In this document: positions 26,674 to 35,512 of the stretch, in pieces
Numbering within the stretch: position 1 is the stretch's first letter
How the letters are laid out: each line of letters starts with the position of its first letter
Assembly (NCBI RefSeq): GCF_030581075.1
Contig: NZ_JAUQSW010000008.1
Location: forward strand, 1-64,000
DNA from: Hymenobacter cheonanensis
GTDB taxonomy: Bacteria > Bacteroidota > Bacteroidia > Cytophagales > Hymenobacteraceae
DNA length: 64,000 nucleotides
Direction: 5' to 3'
The notes under the pieces: model-generated
The model's database searches: none
What the model was told of the DNA's origin: nothing
What the model saw: only the letters and a program-made list of their open reading frames with translations
Made by a program: the position numbers and the translations under genes

Positions 26674-27429
26674 CTACCCAATTGCCGCCCGCGTAAACTC
26701 GCTCAGCACCAGCCGGCCGCTGATGGCGGCGCGCTCTACAAGTAGCGTATCCCAGTGCGCGGTGCCGGCCCAGAGCACTTGCTTTAGCTCGCGCATGGCC
26801 TCGGGCGAGGAGGCAGCCAGGCGCTGGGCCAGGGCCTGCACGGCCGCGTTGAGGCTAGCCAGGTCGGGCAATACCTCGGCGTAGAGGCCGTGGCGGGCGG
26901 CCCACTCGGCCGGGCGAAACTGCGTGGCATCGATGGCGAGCTGGCCGAACGCGGAGGTGCCGATTTTGCGCTCCACGGCCGGGCCGACTACGAAGGGGCC
27001 GATGCCCACGGCCAGCTCGCTGAGCTTTATGGCGGCGTGGGTGGTGGCCAGGCAGTAGTCGGTGGCGGCGGCTAGCCCCACGCCGCCGCCCACGGCCTTG
27101 CCCTGCACCCGCCCGATGATGAGCTTGGGACAGGTGCGGCAGGCATTGATAACGTGCGCGAAGCCCGAAAAGAAAACCAGCCCCTGCGCCGCATCAGCCA
27201 CGGCGCGCAGCTCGTCGAAGCTGGCGCCGGCGCAAAACGTGCGCTCGCCCTCGCTTTGCAGAATGATGACTTTGGTAGCTTCTTCCTGGCCTAGCCGGGT
27301 GATGGTTTCGGCCAGCTGGGCCAGAATAGCGCCGGGCAGCGAGTTGTGGGCCGGGTGAAAGAACGTGACGGTGGCGATGCCCGCGGCATCGGTAGTGGCG
27401 GTAACGTGGCCGGCGGTGAAATTACTCAT
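26674..27429 (-). CDS. Crotonase-family enoyl-CoA hydratase/isomerase (PaaF position)
   Basis: 251 aa, last gene of the phenylacetate cluster. Crotonase fold with oxyanion-hole segments 'CAGASFDELRAV' and 'GKAVGGGVGLAAATDYCLA'. The catalytic Glu of the second helix is present (KLSELAVGIGP), but the first position, normally Glu in hydratases (GGCE), is Gly here (GGVG). That fits an isomerase or methylglutaconyl-type relative as well as PaaF (2,3-dehydroadipyl-CoA hydratase). The PaaF role is inferred from position. Confidence 0.8.
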   Translation of the reverse strand: MSNFTAGHVTATTDAAGIATVTFFHPAHNSLPGAILAQLAETITRLGQEEATKVIILQSEGERTFCAGASFDELRAVADAAQGLVFFSGFAHVINACRTCPKLIIGRVQGKAVGGGVGLAAATDYCLATTHAAIKLSELAVGIGPFVVGPAVERKIGTSAFGQLAIDATQFRPAEWAARHGLYAEVLPDLASLNAAVQALAQRLAASSPEAMRELKQVLWAGTAHWDTLLVERAAISGRLVLSEFTRAAIG

Positions 27430-27483
27430 AGTGCAAGGTTTCGCCGGGTAAAGCGAGGCTTCACAGGGTTATTAAAAACGGCT

Positions 27484-27575
27484 GTCATGCTGAGCCTGCC
27501 GAAGCATCTTGCCCGCATTCTTGGGTTAGTAATCCCTAGCGGTGCTAGCAAGATGCTTCGCAGGCTCAGCATGAC
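27484..27575. repeat. Inverted repeat, 'GTCATGCTGAGC' family
   Basis: About 28-bp arms with a single-base bulge (27484-27512 and 27548-27575). Between paaZ and the crotonase gene. Confidence 0.9.
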
Positions 27576-27598
27576 GAACGCGTTTGGGTGGGTTTTAC

Positions 27599-29662
27599 TT
27601 ACTGCTGATTCTTCTTTTTCACCATCGTCAGAATCGTAGCCACGGCCACCGTGTCGCCGGTTTCGTCGGTCACGGTGACGAGCCAGCGCACGATGCCTTT
27701 GGCGATATCGGTTTCGTCGCGCTTTTCCTGGCCAATTTTTTCTTTTACCGTCAACTTCACGCCGATGGTGGTGCCGGGGTACACGGGCTTGGTGAAGCGG
27801 CACTCGTCGAGGCCGTAGTTGAGCAAAACCGGGCCTTTGCGGGGGTCTACAAACATGCCGGCCGCTTTGCTAAGCACGTAGTAGCCGTGGGCCACGCGGC
27901 CGGTGAAGAGCGTGCCTTCCAGCGAGGTAGCATCGATGTGGGCGTAGAAATTGTCGCCCGAAATGCCGGCAAAGGCACTGATGTCGGCCTCCGTTACGGT
28001 ATGCTTGTGGGTGGTGTACGTCTCGCCGATTTCCAGTTCCTCGAAGTAACGCTGGAAGGGATGCTTGTCGTACTCTACCTGCTTGGCACCCGTCTGATAC
28101 ACCTCCGTAATGGCCGTGAGCATGCTCGGCGAGCCCTGCAGCGCCACGCGCTGCATGAAGTGCTCGACGCCCCGGATGCCACCCATTTCCTGGCCGCCGC
28201 CGGCCCGGCCGGGGCCGCCGTGCACGAGCTGCGGCAGGGGCGAGCCGTGGCCGGTGCTTTCCTTGGCCATCTCGCCATTGAGCACCAGGATGCGGCCGTG
28301 GTGGGTAGCCGCCCCTAGCACAAACTCCTGGGCCGTGCGCGGGGCGTTGGTGGCCAGCGAGCACACCAGCGAGCCCTTGCCGAGGTTGGCGAGCCGCGTA
28401 GCCTCGCCCAAATCGTGGTAGGGCATGAGCGTCACGACCGGGCCGAAAGCTTCCAGCTCGTGGCTGTCCAGGTGCTCAAACGGCTTGTCGTTGCGCAGCA
28501 CGATGGGCGAGATAAACGCGCCCCTGGCCGCGTCGGCCCCGCGCTCCTTGCCCAGGATTTCTACGTTGTCGAGGTCGCCGTACACGATGGGCGTAGTTTT
28601 GGCGAGCTGGCGCACCTGCTGGCGCAGGCGCTCGGCCTGCTCGCGGCCAGCCAGCGCCCCCATGCGCACGCCCTCGGCCTGCGGGTGGCCAATGGTGGTC
28701 TGGGCCAGGGCTTTGCCGAGGGCAATCTGCACGTCTTCGAGCAAATTGGCGGGCACGATGGCGCGGCGAATGGCCGTGCATTTCTGCCCGCACTTGGCCG
28801 TCATTTCCTTGCGCACTTCCTTGATGAAGAGGTCAAACTCGGGCGTGCCGGGCGTGGCGTCGGGGCCTAGCACGGCCGCGTTGAGCGAGTCGGCCTCCAG
28901 CGTAAAGGGCACCGCCTCGCTGATGATGCGCGGGTGGGCGCGCAGCCGGGCGCCGGTAGCCGCCGAGCCGGTGAAGGTGACCACATCCTGGTACGTAACG
29001 TGGTCGAGAATGCCCTGGCCCGAGCCCACCACGAGCTGCAAGGCACCCTCGGGCAAGATGCCGCTGGCGATAATCTCGCGCACCACAGCCTCGGTGAGGT
29101 AGGCGCTGGGCACGGCGGGCTTCACCACGGCCGGCATACCGGCCAGCAGGTTCACGGCAATTTTTTCGAGCATTCCCCAAATGGGGAAGTTGTAGGCGTT
29201 GATGTGCACGGCCACGCCCTCGCGGGGCACCAGCAGGTGCTGGGCCATAAACGTGCCGCCCTTGCTCAGGCCCACCGGCTCGCCCTCCACGTAAAACGGC
29301 TTGTCGGGAAACTTGCGCCGCAGCGAGGCATTGGCAAACAGGTTGCCGATGCCGCCCTCAATGTCAATCCAGGAGTCGGCGCGGGTGGCGCCCGAGCGGT
29401 AGCTCAGCTCGTAGAAAATCTCCTTCTTTTCCTGCAAGTGAAAGGCCAGGGCCTTGAGCATCCGGCCCCGCTCGTGGAAGGTCATGCGGCGCAGGGCCGG
29501 GTTGCCCACGCGGCGGCCGTAGGCCAGAATCTGCTCAAAGTCAAAGCCTTCGGTGTTGGCCAGGGCGATGACCTCGCCGGTGCTGGCGTCGCGCAATTCG
29601 TGCGGGTCGGCAGCGCCGGGCGTCCAGCGGCCGAGGGTGTAGTTTTCGAGGGTGGGCGTCAT
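27599..29662 (-). CDS. paaZ: PaaZ: oxepin-CoA hydrolase / semialdehyde dehydrogenase
   Basis: 687-aa bifunctional enzyme that opens the oxepin-CoA ring and oxidises the resulting aldehyde with NADP. Aldehyde dehydrogenase domain 1-515, with catalytic Cys in '[13 protein letters not shown]' and Glu in '[12 protein letters not shown]'. C-terminal MaoC hydratase domain from about 545 ('[12 protein letters not shown]', with hot-dog Asp and His). The fusion and length match PaaZ of complete paa pathways. Separated from thiolase and crotonase genes by inverted repeats but on the same strand. Confidence 0.95.
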   Translation of the reverse strand: MTPTLENYTLGRWTPGAADPHELRDASTGEVIALANTEGFDFEQILAYGRRVGNPALRRMTFHERGRMLKALAFHLQEKKEIFYELSYRSGATRADSWIDIEGGIGNLFANASLRRKFPDKPFYVEGEPVGLSKGGTFMAQHLLVPREGVAVHINAYNFPIWGMLEKIAVNLLAGMPAVVKPAVPSAYLTEAVVREIIASGILPEGALQLVVGSGQGILDHVTYQDVVTFTGSAATGARLRAHPRIISEAVPFTLEADSLNAAVLGPDATPGTPEFDLFIKEVRKEMTAKCGQKCTAIRRAIVPANLLEDVQIALGKALAQTTIGHPQAEGVRMGALAGREQAERLRQQVRQLAKTTPIVYGDLDNVEILGKERGADAARGAFISPIVLRNDKPFEHLDSHELEAFGPVVTLMPYHDLGEATRLANLGKGSLVCSLATNAPRTAQEFVLGAATHHGRILVLNGEMAKESTGHGSPLPQLVHGGPGRAGGGQEMGGIRGVEHFMQRVALQGSPSMLTAITEVYQTGAKQVEYDKHPFQRYFEELEIGETYTTHKHTVTEADISAFAGISGDNFYAHIDATSLEGTLFTGRVAHGYYVLSKAAGMFVDPRKGPVLLNYGLDECRFTKPVYPGTTIGVKLTVKEKIGQEKRDETDIAKGIVRWLVTVTDETGDTVAVATILTMVKKKNQQ

Positions 29663-29690
29663 AACTAGATAGGAAAGAGGCAGAAATGAG

Positions 29691-29816
29691 CGTCTGTCGC
29701 GCTGAGCGCAGCAAAGCGGCGTCGAAGCACCTTGGTAAGGATACTAACTCCTGAGTCTGGCAACGAAGCGAACAAGATGCTTCGACTCCGCTCCGCTGCG
29801 CTCAGCATGACAGACG
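29691..29816. repeat. Inverted repeat, 'GTCATGCTGAGC' family (diverged)
   Basis: Imperfect long arms containing GCTGAGCGCAGC and its complement. The outer ends CGTCTGTC / GACAGACG are exact. Between paaJ and paaZ. Confidence 0.85.
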
Positions 29817-29828
29817 TAATGAGTTGAT

Positions 29829-31037
29829 TTACATGCGCTCAATAATCACGGCGTAGCCCTGGCCGACGCCGATGCACATGGCCACCAGCGCGTAGCGCTT
29901 TTGCTGCGCGTGCAGCTCCAGGGCAGCCGTGTTAAGCAGGCGGGCGCCGCTCATGCCCAGCGGGTGGCCGAGCGCGATGGCGCCGCCGTTGGGGTTGAGG
30001 CGCGGGTCATCGTCGGCCAGGCCAAAGGCCCGGATGCAGGCCAGCGACTGCGCCGCAAAGGCTTCATTCAGTTCGATAATATCGATGTCATTCAGCGTGA
30101 GGCTGGCCTTTTGCAATGCTTGCTGGCTAGCCGGCACCGGGCCGATGCCCATGATGCGCGGCTCCACGCCGGCCACGCCCATGCTCACGATGCGCGCTTT
30201 GGGGGTGAGATTGTGCTGCCTGATGCCGGCTTCGGAGGCTAGCAGCAGGGCGGCGGCGCCGTCGTTGAGGCCCGAGGCGTTGCCGGCCGTCACGGTGCCG
30301 CCGGCTTGGCGGAAAGCGGGGCGCAACTGGGCTAGCCCTTCGAGAGAGGTGTTGGGCTTGAGAAATTCGTCTTCGGCAAAAAGCAGCGGCTCGCCCTTGC
30401 GCTGCGCAAGGGGCACGGGCGCAATTTCCTGGGCTAGCCGGCCGCTGCGCTGGGCAGCGGCGGCTTTTTGCTGCGAGGCCAGGGCAAATTTGTCCTGGTC
30501 GCCACGGCTGATGCCGTACTGGTCCACGAGATTTTCGGCGGTTTCGCCCATCGCGTCGGTGCCGTACTGCGCTTGCAGGGCGGGATTGATGAAGCGCCAG
30601 CCGAAGCTGGAATCGGCCAGCTGCGAGTCGGTGCCGAACGCCTTGGAAGGCTTTGACATAACGAAGGGCGCGCGGGTCATGCCCTCGACCCCGCCGGCCA
30701 CAAACAGGTCGCCGTCGCCGCTGCGAATGGCGCGGGCGGCCGCGATACCCGCCGACAAGCCGCTGGCACAGAGGCGGTTCAGGGTTTCACCCGGCACGGT
30801 AGTGGGCAGGCCGGCCAGCAGCGCGGCCATGCGGGCCACGTTGCGGTTGTCTTCGCCGGCCTGGTTGGCGCAGCCCAGGATAACGTCGGCCACGGCGGCC
30901 GGGTCGGCGCCCGGCTGGCGGGCCAGCAGCGCACGAATAACGTGGGCCGCGAGGTCATCGGGCCGCACGGTGGCCAGGGAGCCGCCAAAGTTGCCGATGG
31001 GCGTGCGCACGCCGTCAATGATATAAGCCTGATTCAT
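29829..31037 (-). CDS. paaJ: 3-oxoadipyl-CoA thiolase (PaaJ/PcaF)
   Basis: 402 aa. Cleaves 3-oxoadipyl-CoA to succinyl-CoA and acetyl-CoA; PaaJ also acts on the dehydrosuberyl intermediate. Nucleophilic Cys in 'LNRLCASGLSAG' (about 90), 'GGAIALGHPLGMSGARL' with the His, and the second Cys in 'VAMCIGVGQG'. Full-length thiolase II. The name PaaJ rather than PcaF is given by the surrounding cluster. Confidence 0.93.
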   Translation of the reverse strand: MNQAYIIDGVRTPIGNFGGSLATVRPDDLAAHVIRALLARQPGADPAAVADVILGCANQAGEDNRNVARMAALLAGLPTTVPGETLNRLCASGLSAGIAAARAIRSGDGDLFVAGGVEGMTRAPFVMSKPSKAFGTDSQLADSSFGWRFINPALQAQYGTDAMGETAENLVDQYGISRGDQDKFALASQQKAAAAQRSGRLAQEIAPVPLAQRKGEPLLFAEDEFLKPNTSLEGLAQLRPAFRQAGGTVTAGNASGLNDGAAALLLASEAGIRQHNLTPKARIVSMGVAGVEPRIMGIGPVPASQQALQKASLTLNDIDIIELNEAFAAQSLACIRAFGLADDDPRLNPNGGAIALGHPLGMSGARLLNTAALELHAQQKRYALVAMCIGVGQGYAVIIERM

Positions 31038-31054
31038 GATGAATATAAATCGTT

Positions 31055-31081
31055 GTCATGCTTCGCTGCGCTCTGCATGAC
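31055..31081. repeat. Minimal relic of the 'GTCATGC' inverted repeat
   Basis: GTCATGC and GCATGAC flank a 13-base centre. It keeps only the outer tips of the longer family. Confidence 0.6.
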
Positions 31082-31086
31082 ATTCG

Positions 31087-31533
31087 TTAGGAATTAGCAG
31101 CTACATTTTCGTGGCTGGTGCGGTAGGCCGTGCCCTTGAAGAGGGCTAGCCGCAGGCCGTTCTGGTTGCGAATGCTGACCTCGTACACGCCCACGCGGTG
31201 CTTGAGGCTGGCCTCGGTGGCCTCCACCGTGATGGTATCGCCGGGCCGGCCGGCCTCCAGGTAGTCGATGGTGACGGTGAGGCCCACGCTCTGGCGGCCG
31301 TGGGTGTTGCAGGCAATGGAAAACGCCGTGTCGGCCGCCGCGAAGGTGACGCCGCCGTGCACCATGCCAAAGCCGTTGAGCATTTCGGGGCGTACCGGCA
31401 GGCGCAGGCGGCAGTAGCCGGGCCGCACTTCCTCAATAATGACCCCTAGCCACGCGCTAAACGGGTCGCGGGTGGTAAGCCACTGCTGCACCGCGTGGTG
31501 GGCCTGGCGGGCCGGGTTTTCAGGAGCACTCAT
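31087..31533 (-). CDS. paaI: PaaI thioesterase
   Basis: 148-aa hot-dog thioesterase that releases stalled ring-hydroxylated or ring-epoxide CoA esters, protecting the CoA pool. 'GFGMVHGGVTFAAADTAFS' holds the HGG motif and catalytic Asp; 'SVGLTVTIDYLEAGRPGDT' follows as in the family. Its ATG overlaps the paaH stop by four bases (ATGA), so the two are coupled. Confidence 0.93.
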   Translation of the reverse strand: MSAPENPARQAHHAVQQWLTTRDPFSAWLGVIIEEVRPGYCRLRLPVRPEMLNGFGMVHGGVTFAAADTAFSIACNTHGRQSVGLTVTIDYLEAGRPGDTITVEATEASLKHRVGVYEVSIRNQNGLRLALFKGTAYRTSHENVAANS

Positions 31534-32690
31534 GCCGGAAGAAATAGCTGGTGGGAGGCCGCTAGCCGGCGCAGCAGCATGCTGGCGCGGTAGCGGTCCT
31601 CGTGGTAGTCGTGGTAGAGGCCGTCGAGGGTAGCCAGCACCGTGGCCGGCCCCAGCTCGTCGGCCCAGGCCAGCAGGCCTTTGGGGTAATTGACGCCGGT
31701 GGTCATGGCCAGCTCCAGGTCGGCGGCCGAAGCCACGCGCAGGTGCAGCGCCTCGGCCGCCTCGTTGATGAGCATGGCCACTACGCGTTGCACAATGCGC
31801 TGGCCCAACTCAGCATCGCGGGTGGGCGCGGACTGGCTAGCCCCGGCCGCGTAGTCGTAGAAGCCGCGCCCCGCCTTGCGGCCGTAGTAGCCGGCCTCAA
31901 ACAGCCGCCGCTGGGTGAACGACGGCCGGTAGCGCGGGTCGTAGAAAAAGGCCGTGAACACCGATTCGGTGACGCGGTAATTCACGTCGTGGCCGATAAA
32001 ATCCATCAGCGCAAACGGCCCCATGCGAAAACCACCCAGCTCGGTCAGCGCCCAGTCGATGGTCGCCGTGTCGGCGATGCCTTCCTCTAAAATCCGGATA
32101 GCCTCGCCGTAGAAGGGCCTGGCCACGCGGTTCACGATAAAGCCGGGCGTATCCTGGGCCAGCACCGGGCGCTTGCCCCAGCCAGCCACCAGCGCCTTCA
32201 TCTCGTCGGCTAGCCCCGCCCGCGTTTGCACTGCCGGAATGATTTCGACCAGCTGCATAAGCGGCGCCGGGTTGAAAAAATGGATGCCCACGAAGCGCCC
32301 GGGGTGCTGGCAAGCCGCCGCAATGGAGGTGATGGAGAGCGACGACGTATTGCTGGCCAGCACGCAGTCGGCCGCCACCAGCGCTTCTACCTGCCTGAAA
32401 GCCTGCTGCTTCACCACCAGGTCTTCCACAATGGCTTCGATAACCAGGCCGCAATCGGCAAAGTCCCGCATGTCGGCCGTAGGGTGCAGCCGGCCGATGG
32501 CCGCTTCGGCGGCCTCAGGGGTGAGCTTGCCTTTTTCGGCCAGCTTGCGGAGGCTGGCGGCGATGCTGGCCGTGGCGTTGGAGAGAGCCGCCGCGTTTTG
32601 GTCGAGCAGGCGCACCGGGTGGCCGGCGGTGGCTACCACTTGCGCAATGCCCGCGCCCATCGCGCCGCTGCCGATGATTCCAATAATCAT
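31530..32690 (-). CDS. paaH: 3-hydroxyadipyl-CoA dehydrogenase PaaH
   Basis: 386 aa from the ATG at 32690 (MIIGIIGSGAMGAGIAQ). The longer open frame would translate an intergenic repeat. NAD-binding Rossmann fold (1-180) with 'NTSSLSITSIAA' and catalytic His in 'VGIHFFNPAPLMQLVEII'; C-terminal dimerisation domain with 'DTPGFIVNR' and 'GRGFYDY'. Oxidises 3-hydroxyadipyl-CoA to the 3-oxo compound for PaaJ. The C-terminus carries an extra partial domain (VNYPKGLLAWADELG), common for this subgroup. Confidence 0.93.
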   Translation of the reverse strand: MIIGIIGSGAMGAGIAQVVATAGHPVRLLDQNAAALSNATASIAASLRKLAEKGKLTPEAAEAAIGRLHPTADMRDFADCGLVIEAIVEDLVVKQQAFRQVEALVAADCVLASNTSSLSITSIAAACQHPGRFVGIHFFNPAPLMQLVEIIPAVQTRAGLADEMKALVAGWGKRPVLAQDTPGFIVNRVARPFYGEAIRILEEGIADTATIDWALTELGGFRMGPFALMDFIGHDVNYRVTESVFTAFFYDPRYRPSFTQRRLFEAGYYGRKAGRGFYDYAAGASQSAPTRDAELGQRIVQRVVAMLINEAAEALHLRVASAADLELAMTTGVNYPKGLLAWADELGPATVLATLDGLYHDYHEDRYRASMLLRRLAASHQLFLPA

Positions 32691-32696
32691 TCGTTG

Positions 32697-32795
32697 GTTG
32701 GTCGTTGTCAGTGGTTGGGTGTTCGTTGTGGTGTCGCGGCTGCCGTTGTTTACAAGCGAAAAGCTAACCACCACCAACGAAAAGCGAACAGGCTA
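32697..32795. repeat. Degenerate 'CGTTGG / CGAAAA' repeat
   Basis: Gap between paaH and paaG. Its right end (CGAAAAGCGAACAGGCTAC) closely matches the end of the repeat at 48920-49040, so both belong to one family. Pairing of the arms is weak here. Confidence 0.5.
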
Positions 32796-33575
32796 CTGGC
32801 CGGTGAAGGTGGGCTGGCGCTTTGCCAGAAAGGCCGCTACGCCCTCGCGGTAATCGGTGGTGTGGCCAGCGCGCAGCTGGTAGTCGCCCTCGGCGCGCAG
32901 CTGCTGGGCCACGTCGTTGGTGAAGGAGCTGTTGAGCAGCTGCTTGGTGTAGGCCAGGCCTTTGGTGGGCAGGCTGGCCATTTTGTGGGCTAGCCGGGCT
33001 ACTTCCTGGTCAAAGCTTTCGTCGGCGAAAGCCTTGTAAATCATGCCCATCTGCACGGCTTCGGCAGCGCCCACTTTGTCGCCGGTGAGCATGAGCGCAC
33101 TGGCGCGCTGCAAGCCCACGAGGCGCGGCAGAAAATAGGTGCCGCCGCTGTCGGGTACCAGGCCTATCTTGCTGAATGCCTGAATAAAAGCCGCCGACTC
33201 CTTAGCCACTACGATATCGCAGGCCAGGGCCAGGTTGGCGCCCGCGCCAGCCGCCACGCCGTTCACGGCCGCGATTACGGGCTTCTCCAACTCTCTGATG
33301 AGCAGCACAATCGGATTGTAGTGCTTCTCCACAATCTCCGACACATCGGGCGCATTTGGCCCCGTAATCTCGGCCAGGTCCTGCCCCGCGCAAAAGGCAC
33401 GGCCGGTACCCGTGAGCACCACGGCCCGCACGGCGGCATCGGCCTGGCACTCGCGCAGGTGCTGCTGCACAGCCAGGGCCAGCGGCTTGTTGATGCTGTT
33501 GAAAACGTCGGGCCGGTTGAGCGTGAGCGTAGCCACGCCCTCGGCGAAAGTGTAGAGCAGGGAGGTGTCGGACAT
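32793..33575 (-). CDS. paaG: PaaG: epoxy-phenylacetyl-CoA isomerase
   Basis: 260-aa crotonase-fold enzyme converting ring-1,2-epoxyphenylacetyl-CoA to oxepin-CoA. Start at 33575 (MSDTSLLYTF); the upstream open frame crosses a repeat. 'GRAFCAGQDLAEI', 'VAAGAGANLALACDIVVA' and 'FSKIGLVPDSGGTYFLPRL', whose Asp replaces the hydratase Glu as in known PaaG. The C-terminal 'YREGVAAFLAKRQPTF' is typical. Confidence 0.93.
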   Translation of the reverse strand: MSDTSLLYTFAEGVATLTLNRPDVFNSINKPLALAVQQHLRECQADAAVRAVVLTGTGRAFCAGQDLAEITGPNAPDVSEIVEKHYNPIVLLIRELEKPVIAAVNGVAAGAGANLALACDIVVAKESAAFIQAFSKIGLVPDSGGTYFLPRLVGLQRASALMLTGDKVGAAEAVQMGMIYKAFADESFDQEVARLAHKMASLPTKGLAYTKQLLNSSFTNDVAQQLRAEGDYQLRAGHTTDYREGVAAFLAKRQPTFTGQ

Positions 33576-33599
33576 GAAATTTTGGATGTTCTGGTGGGT

Positions 33600-33728
33600 A
33601 ACCTCACCCCCTAGCCCCCTCTCCTTGGGGAGAGGGGGAACTAGCACTAGTTCTAAATCTAGCTTCTATGCTAAAACCAAAAACTAGTTCCCCCTCTCCC
33701 CAAGGAGAGGGGGCTAGGGGGTGAGGTT
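33600..33728. repeat. Perfect 45-bp inverted repeat with nested palindromes
   Basis: Arms 33600-33644 and 33684-33728 are exact complements. Each arm itself contains a near-palindrome of CCCCTCTCC and GGGGAGAGGGGG, so alternative folds are possible. Between paaG and paaD. Related to 35355-35503. Confidence 0.93.
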
Positions 33729-33731
33729 GTA

Positions 33732-34247
33732 TCAAGCGTGGCATTTGAAATAATCGAACGGCTCGCGGCAGTCGTCGCACTGGTACAGCGCCTTGCAGGC
33801 CGTAGAGCCAAACTGGCTGACTAGGTGCGTGTGCGCCGACTTGCAGAGCGGGCAGCGCACGGCCGTATCCTGGCCAAACAGGTTGAGGATGTGGCCGGTA
33901 GCCGTGCCGTCGATGGGCGGCGCAATGCCGTACTCCTCCAGCTTGGCGCGGCCGGCCGCGCTCATCCAGTCGGTAGTCCAGGCCGGACTGATTTGATTTT
34001 TGATGATGAGCTGCGTGTAGCCCTCGGCCAGCAGCCGCAGCCGGATGTCGGTGGCGATGGCGCTCATGGCCGGGCAGCCCGAGTACGTGGGCGTGATGGT
34101 AACCGTAACGTGCTCGCCCGCTACCGCCACGGCGCGCACAATGCCCAGGTCCAGAATGCTGAGTACGGGCACTTCCGGGTCGCTCACCTCCTCCAGCAAT
34201 TGCCAGATGCGGGCTTCCGTCGGGGGGAGGGCAGAAGCGGTTACCAC
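33732..34247 (-). CDS. paaD: PaaD: phenylacetyl-CoA epoxidase maturation protein
   Basis: 171 aa from a GTG at 34247, overlapping the paaC stop by seven bases (GTGGTAA). N-terminal MIP18/DUF59 domain ('EEVSDPEVPVLSILDLGIVR', 'PTYSGCPAMSAI'), C-terminal zinc-ribbon (CPLCKS and CDDC). Such proteins help assemble or load the iron site of the epoxidase. The open frame upstream to 34583 is the shadow of paaC. Confidence 0.9.
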   Translation of the reverse strand: MVTASALPPTEARIWQLLEEVSDPEVPVLSILDLGIVRAVAVAGEHVTVTITPTYSGCPAMSAIATDIRLRLLAEGYTQLIIKNQISPAWTTDWMSAAGRAKLEEYGIAPPIDGTATGHILNLFGQDTAVRCPLCKSAHTHLVSQFGSTACKALYQCDDCREPFDYFKCHA

Positions 34248-35035
34248 GTGAGGCCAGGGTAGGTGCGTTGCAGGTATTGCAGCTCGGCCAGCAGGTAGCC
34301 CAGGTGCTCGGAGTGCCGGCCGCTTTTGCCCCCTAGCTGCGCAAAGGGCGGGGCCGGCTCCGGCACGGTGGCCTCGGCCAGTACGTGCGCGGTGTGGGCC
34401 TGCACGGCGGGCCGCAGCGCCGCGTAGTCGGGCACCAGGCCTAGCTCCTGCAGCTGGGTTTCGGTGGCGGTGGGTGTAGTTAGCTCGCCGGCGAAGCGCC
34501 AGAGCGTGGCAATGGCCTTGTCGAGGCGGCGGCGGCTTTCGGGGGTGCCGTCGCCGAGGCGAATCATCCACTCCGAACTCCACTTGAGGTGGTAGGCGGC
34601 TTCCTTCAGCGACTTCTCGGCAATGGAGGCCAGCCGGGCATCGGGGCCGTCTTTCAGGCCTTTAAGCAGTTGATAATGAAAATTATCGAATAGAAACTGC
34701 CGCACGATGGTGTGGGCAAAGTCACCGTTGGGCTGCTCTACCAGCAGCGGGTTGCGGTACTCCACGGCCGGGCGCAGGTAGGCCAGGTCGTCTTCGGCGC
34801 GGCCCTGGCCCTCCAGCTCGGCGGCGTATTGGTAGTAGCTGCGGGCCTCGCCCAGCAGGTCGAGGGCGATGTTGGCCAGCGCCAAATCCTGCTCCAGCAC
34901 GGGGCCGTGCCCGCACCACTCCGAGAGGCGGTGCGCCAGGATGAGGCTGGTATCGGCCAGCTGCAGCACGAAGGGAAACAGCGGGCTAGCGGTGGCAGTA
35001 GAAGCGGCAGTTAGTTCGGGCTGGGTGGGAAGCAT
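34241..35035 (-). CDS. paaC: PaaC: epoxidase structural subunit
   Basis: 264-aa ferritin-like partner of PaaA in the 1,2-phenylacetyl-CoA epoxidase. 'ALANIALDLLGEARSYYQYA' and 'KSLKEAAYHLKWSSEWMIRL' are family segments. The subunit pairs with PaaA and is not itself the di-iron catalyst. An 11-base gap to paaB and overlap with paaD suggest one translational unit. Confidence 0.94.
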   Translation of the reverse strand: MLPTQPELTAASTATASPLFPFVLQLADTSLILAHRLSEWCGHGPVLEQDLALANIALDLLGEARSYYQYAAELEGQGRAEDDLAYLRPAVEYRNPLLVEQPNGDFAHTIVRQFLFDNFHYQLLKGLKDGPDARLASIAEKSLKEAAYHLKWSSEWMIRLGDGTPESRRRLDKAIATLWRFAGELTTPTATETQLQELGLVPDYAALRPAVQAHTAHVLAEATVPEPAPPFAQLGGKSGRHSEHLGYLLAELQYLQRTYPGLTW

Positions 35036-35046
35036 AAGCCGCAGAT

Positions 35047-35334
35047 TTACATGTGTTTAATAGAGTCCGGCACGTCGTAGAACGTGGGGTGCCGGTACAC
35101 TTTATCGGCGGCCGGGTCAAAAAATTCGGCCGCTTCATCGGGGTTGGAGGCGTGGATGTGAGTCGACTCGACCACCCAGATGCTCACGCCTTCGAGGCGG
35201 CGCGTGTACACGTCGCGGGCGTTTTGCATGGCCATCGCTGCGTCGGCGGCGTGCAGGCTACCCACGTGCTTGTGGTCGAGGCCCTGCTTGCTGCGGATAA
35301 AGACCTCCCACAGAGGCCATTCGGAGTTGTTCAT
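35047..35334 (-). CDS. paaB: PaaB: epoxidase small subunit
   Basis: 95 aa. 'WPLWEVFIRSKQGLDHKHVG' and 'AMQNARDVYTRRLEGVSIWV' identify PaaB, which bridges two PaaAC heterodimers. Full length. Separated from paaA by a 54-bp-arm inverted repeat. Confidence 0.95.
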   Translation of the reverse strand: MNNSEWPLWEVFIRSKQGLDHKHVGSLHAADAAMAMQNARDVYTRRLEGVSIWVVESTHIHASNPDEAAEFFDPAADKVYRHPTFYDVPDSIKHM

Positions 35335-35354
35335 TGATTATTTACTTTCTGGCA

Positions 35355-35503
35355 AACCTAGCGGGGCGCCTCACCCCCCGGCCCCCTCTCCGAAAAGGAG
35401 AGGGGGAGCCGATTGCAAGCGAACGAGTGCAGTCGTTGGTATTCGTCAAGCTCCCCCTCTCCTTTTCGGAGAGGGGGCCGGCGGCGAGGCGCCCCGCTAG
35501 GTT
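35355..35503. repeat. Inverted repeat with 54-bp arms
   Basis: Arms start AACCTAGCGGGGCGCCTC and carry an inner palindrome CCCCTCTCCGAAAAGGAGAG; about three mismatches. Between paaA and paaB, inside one operon. Confidence 0.92.
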
Positions 35504-35512
35504 CATTAATTA

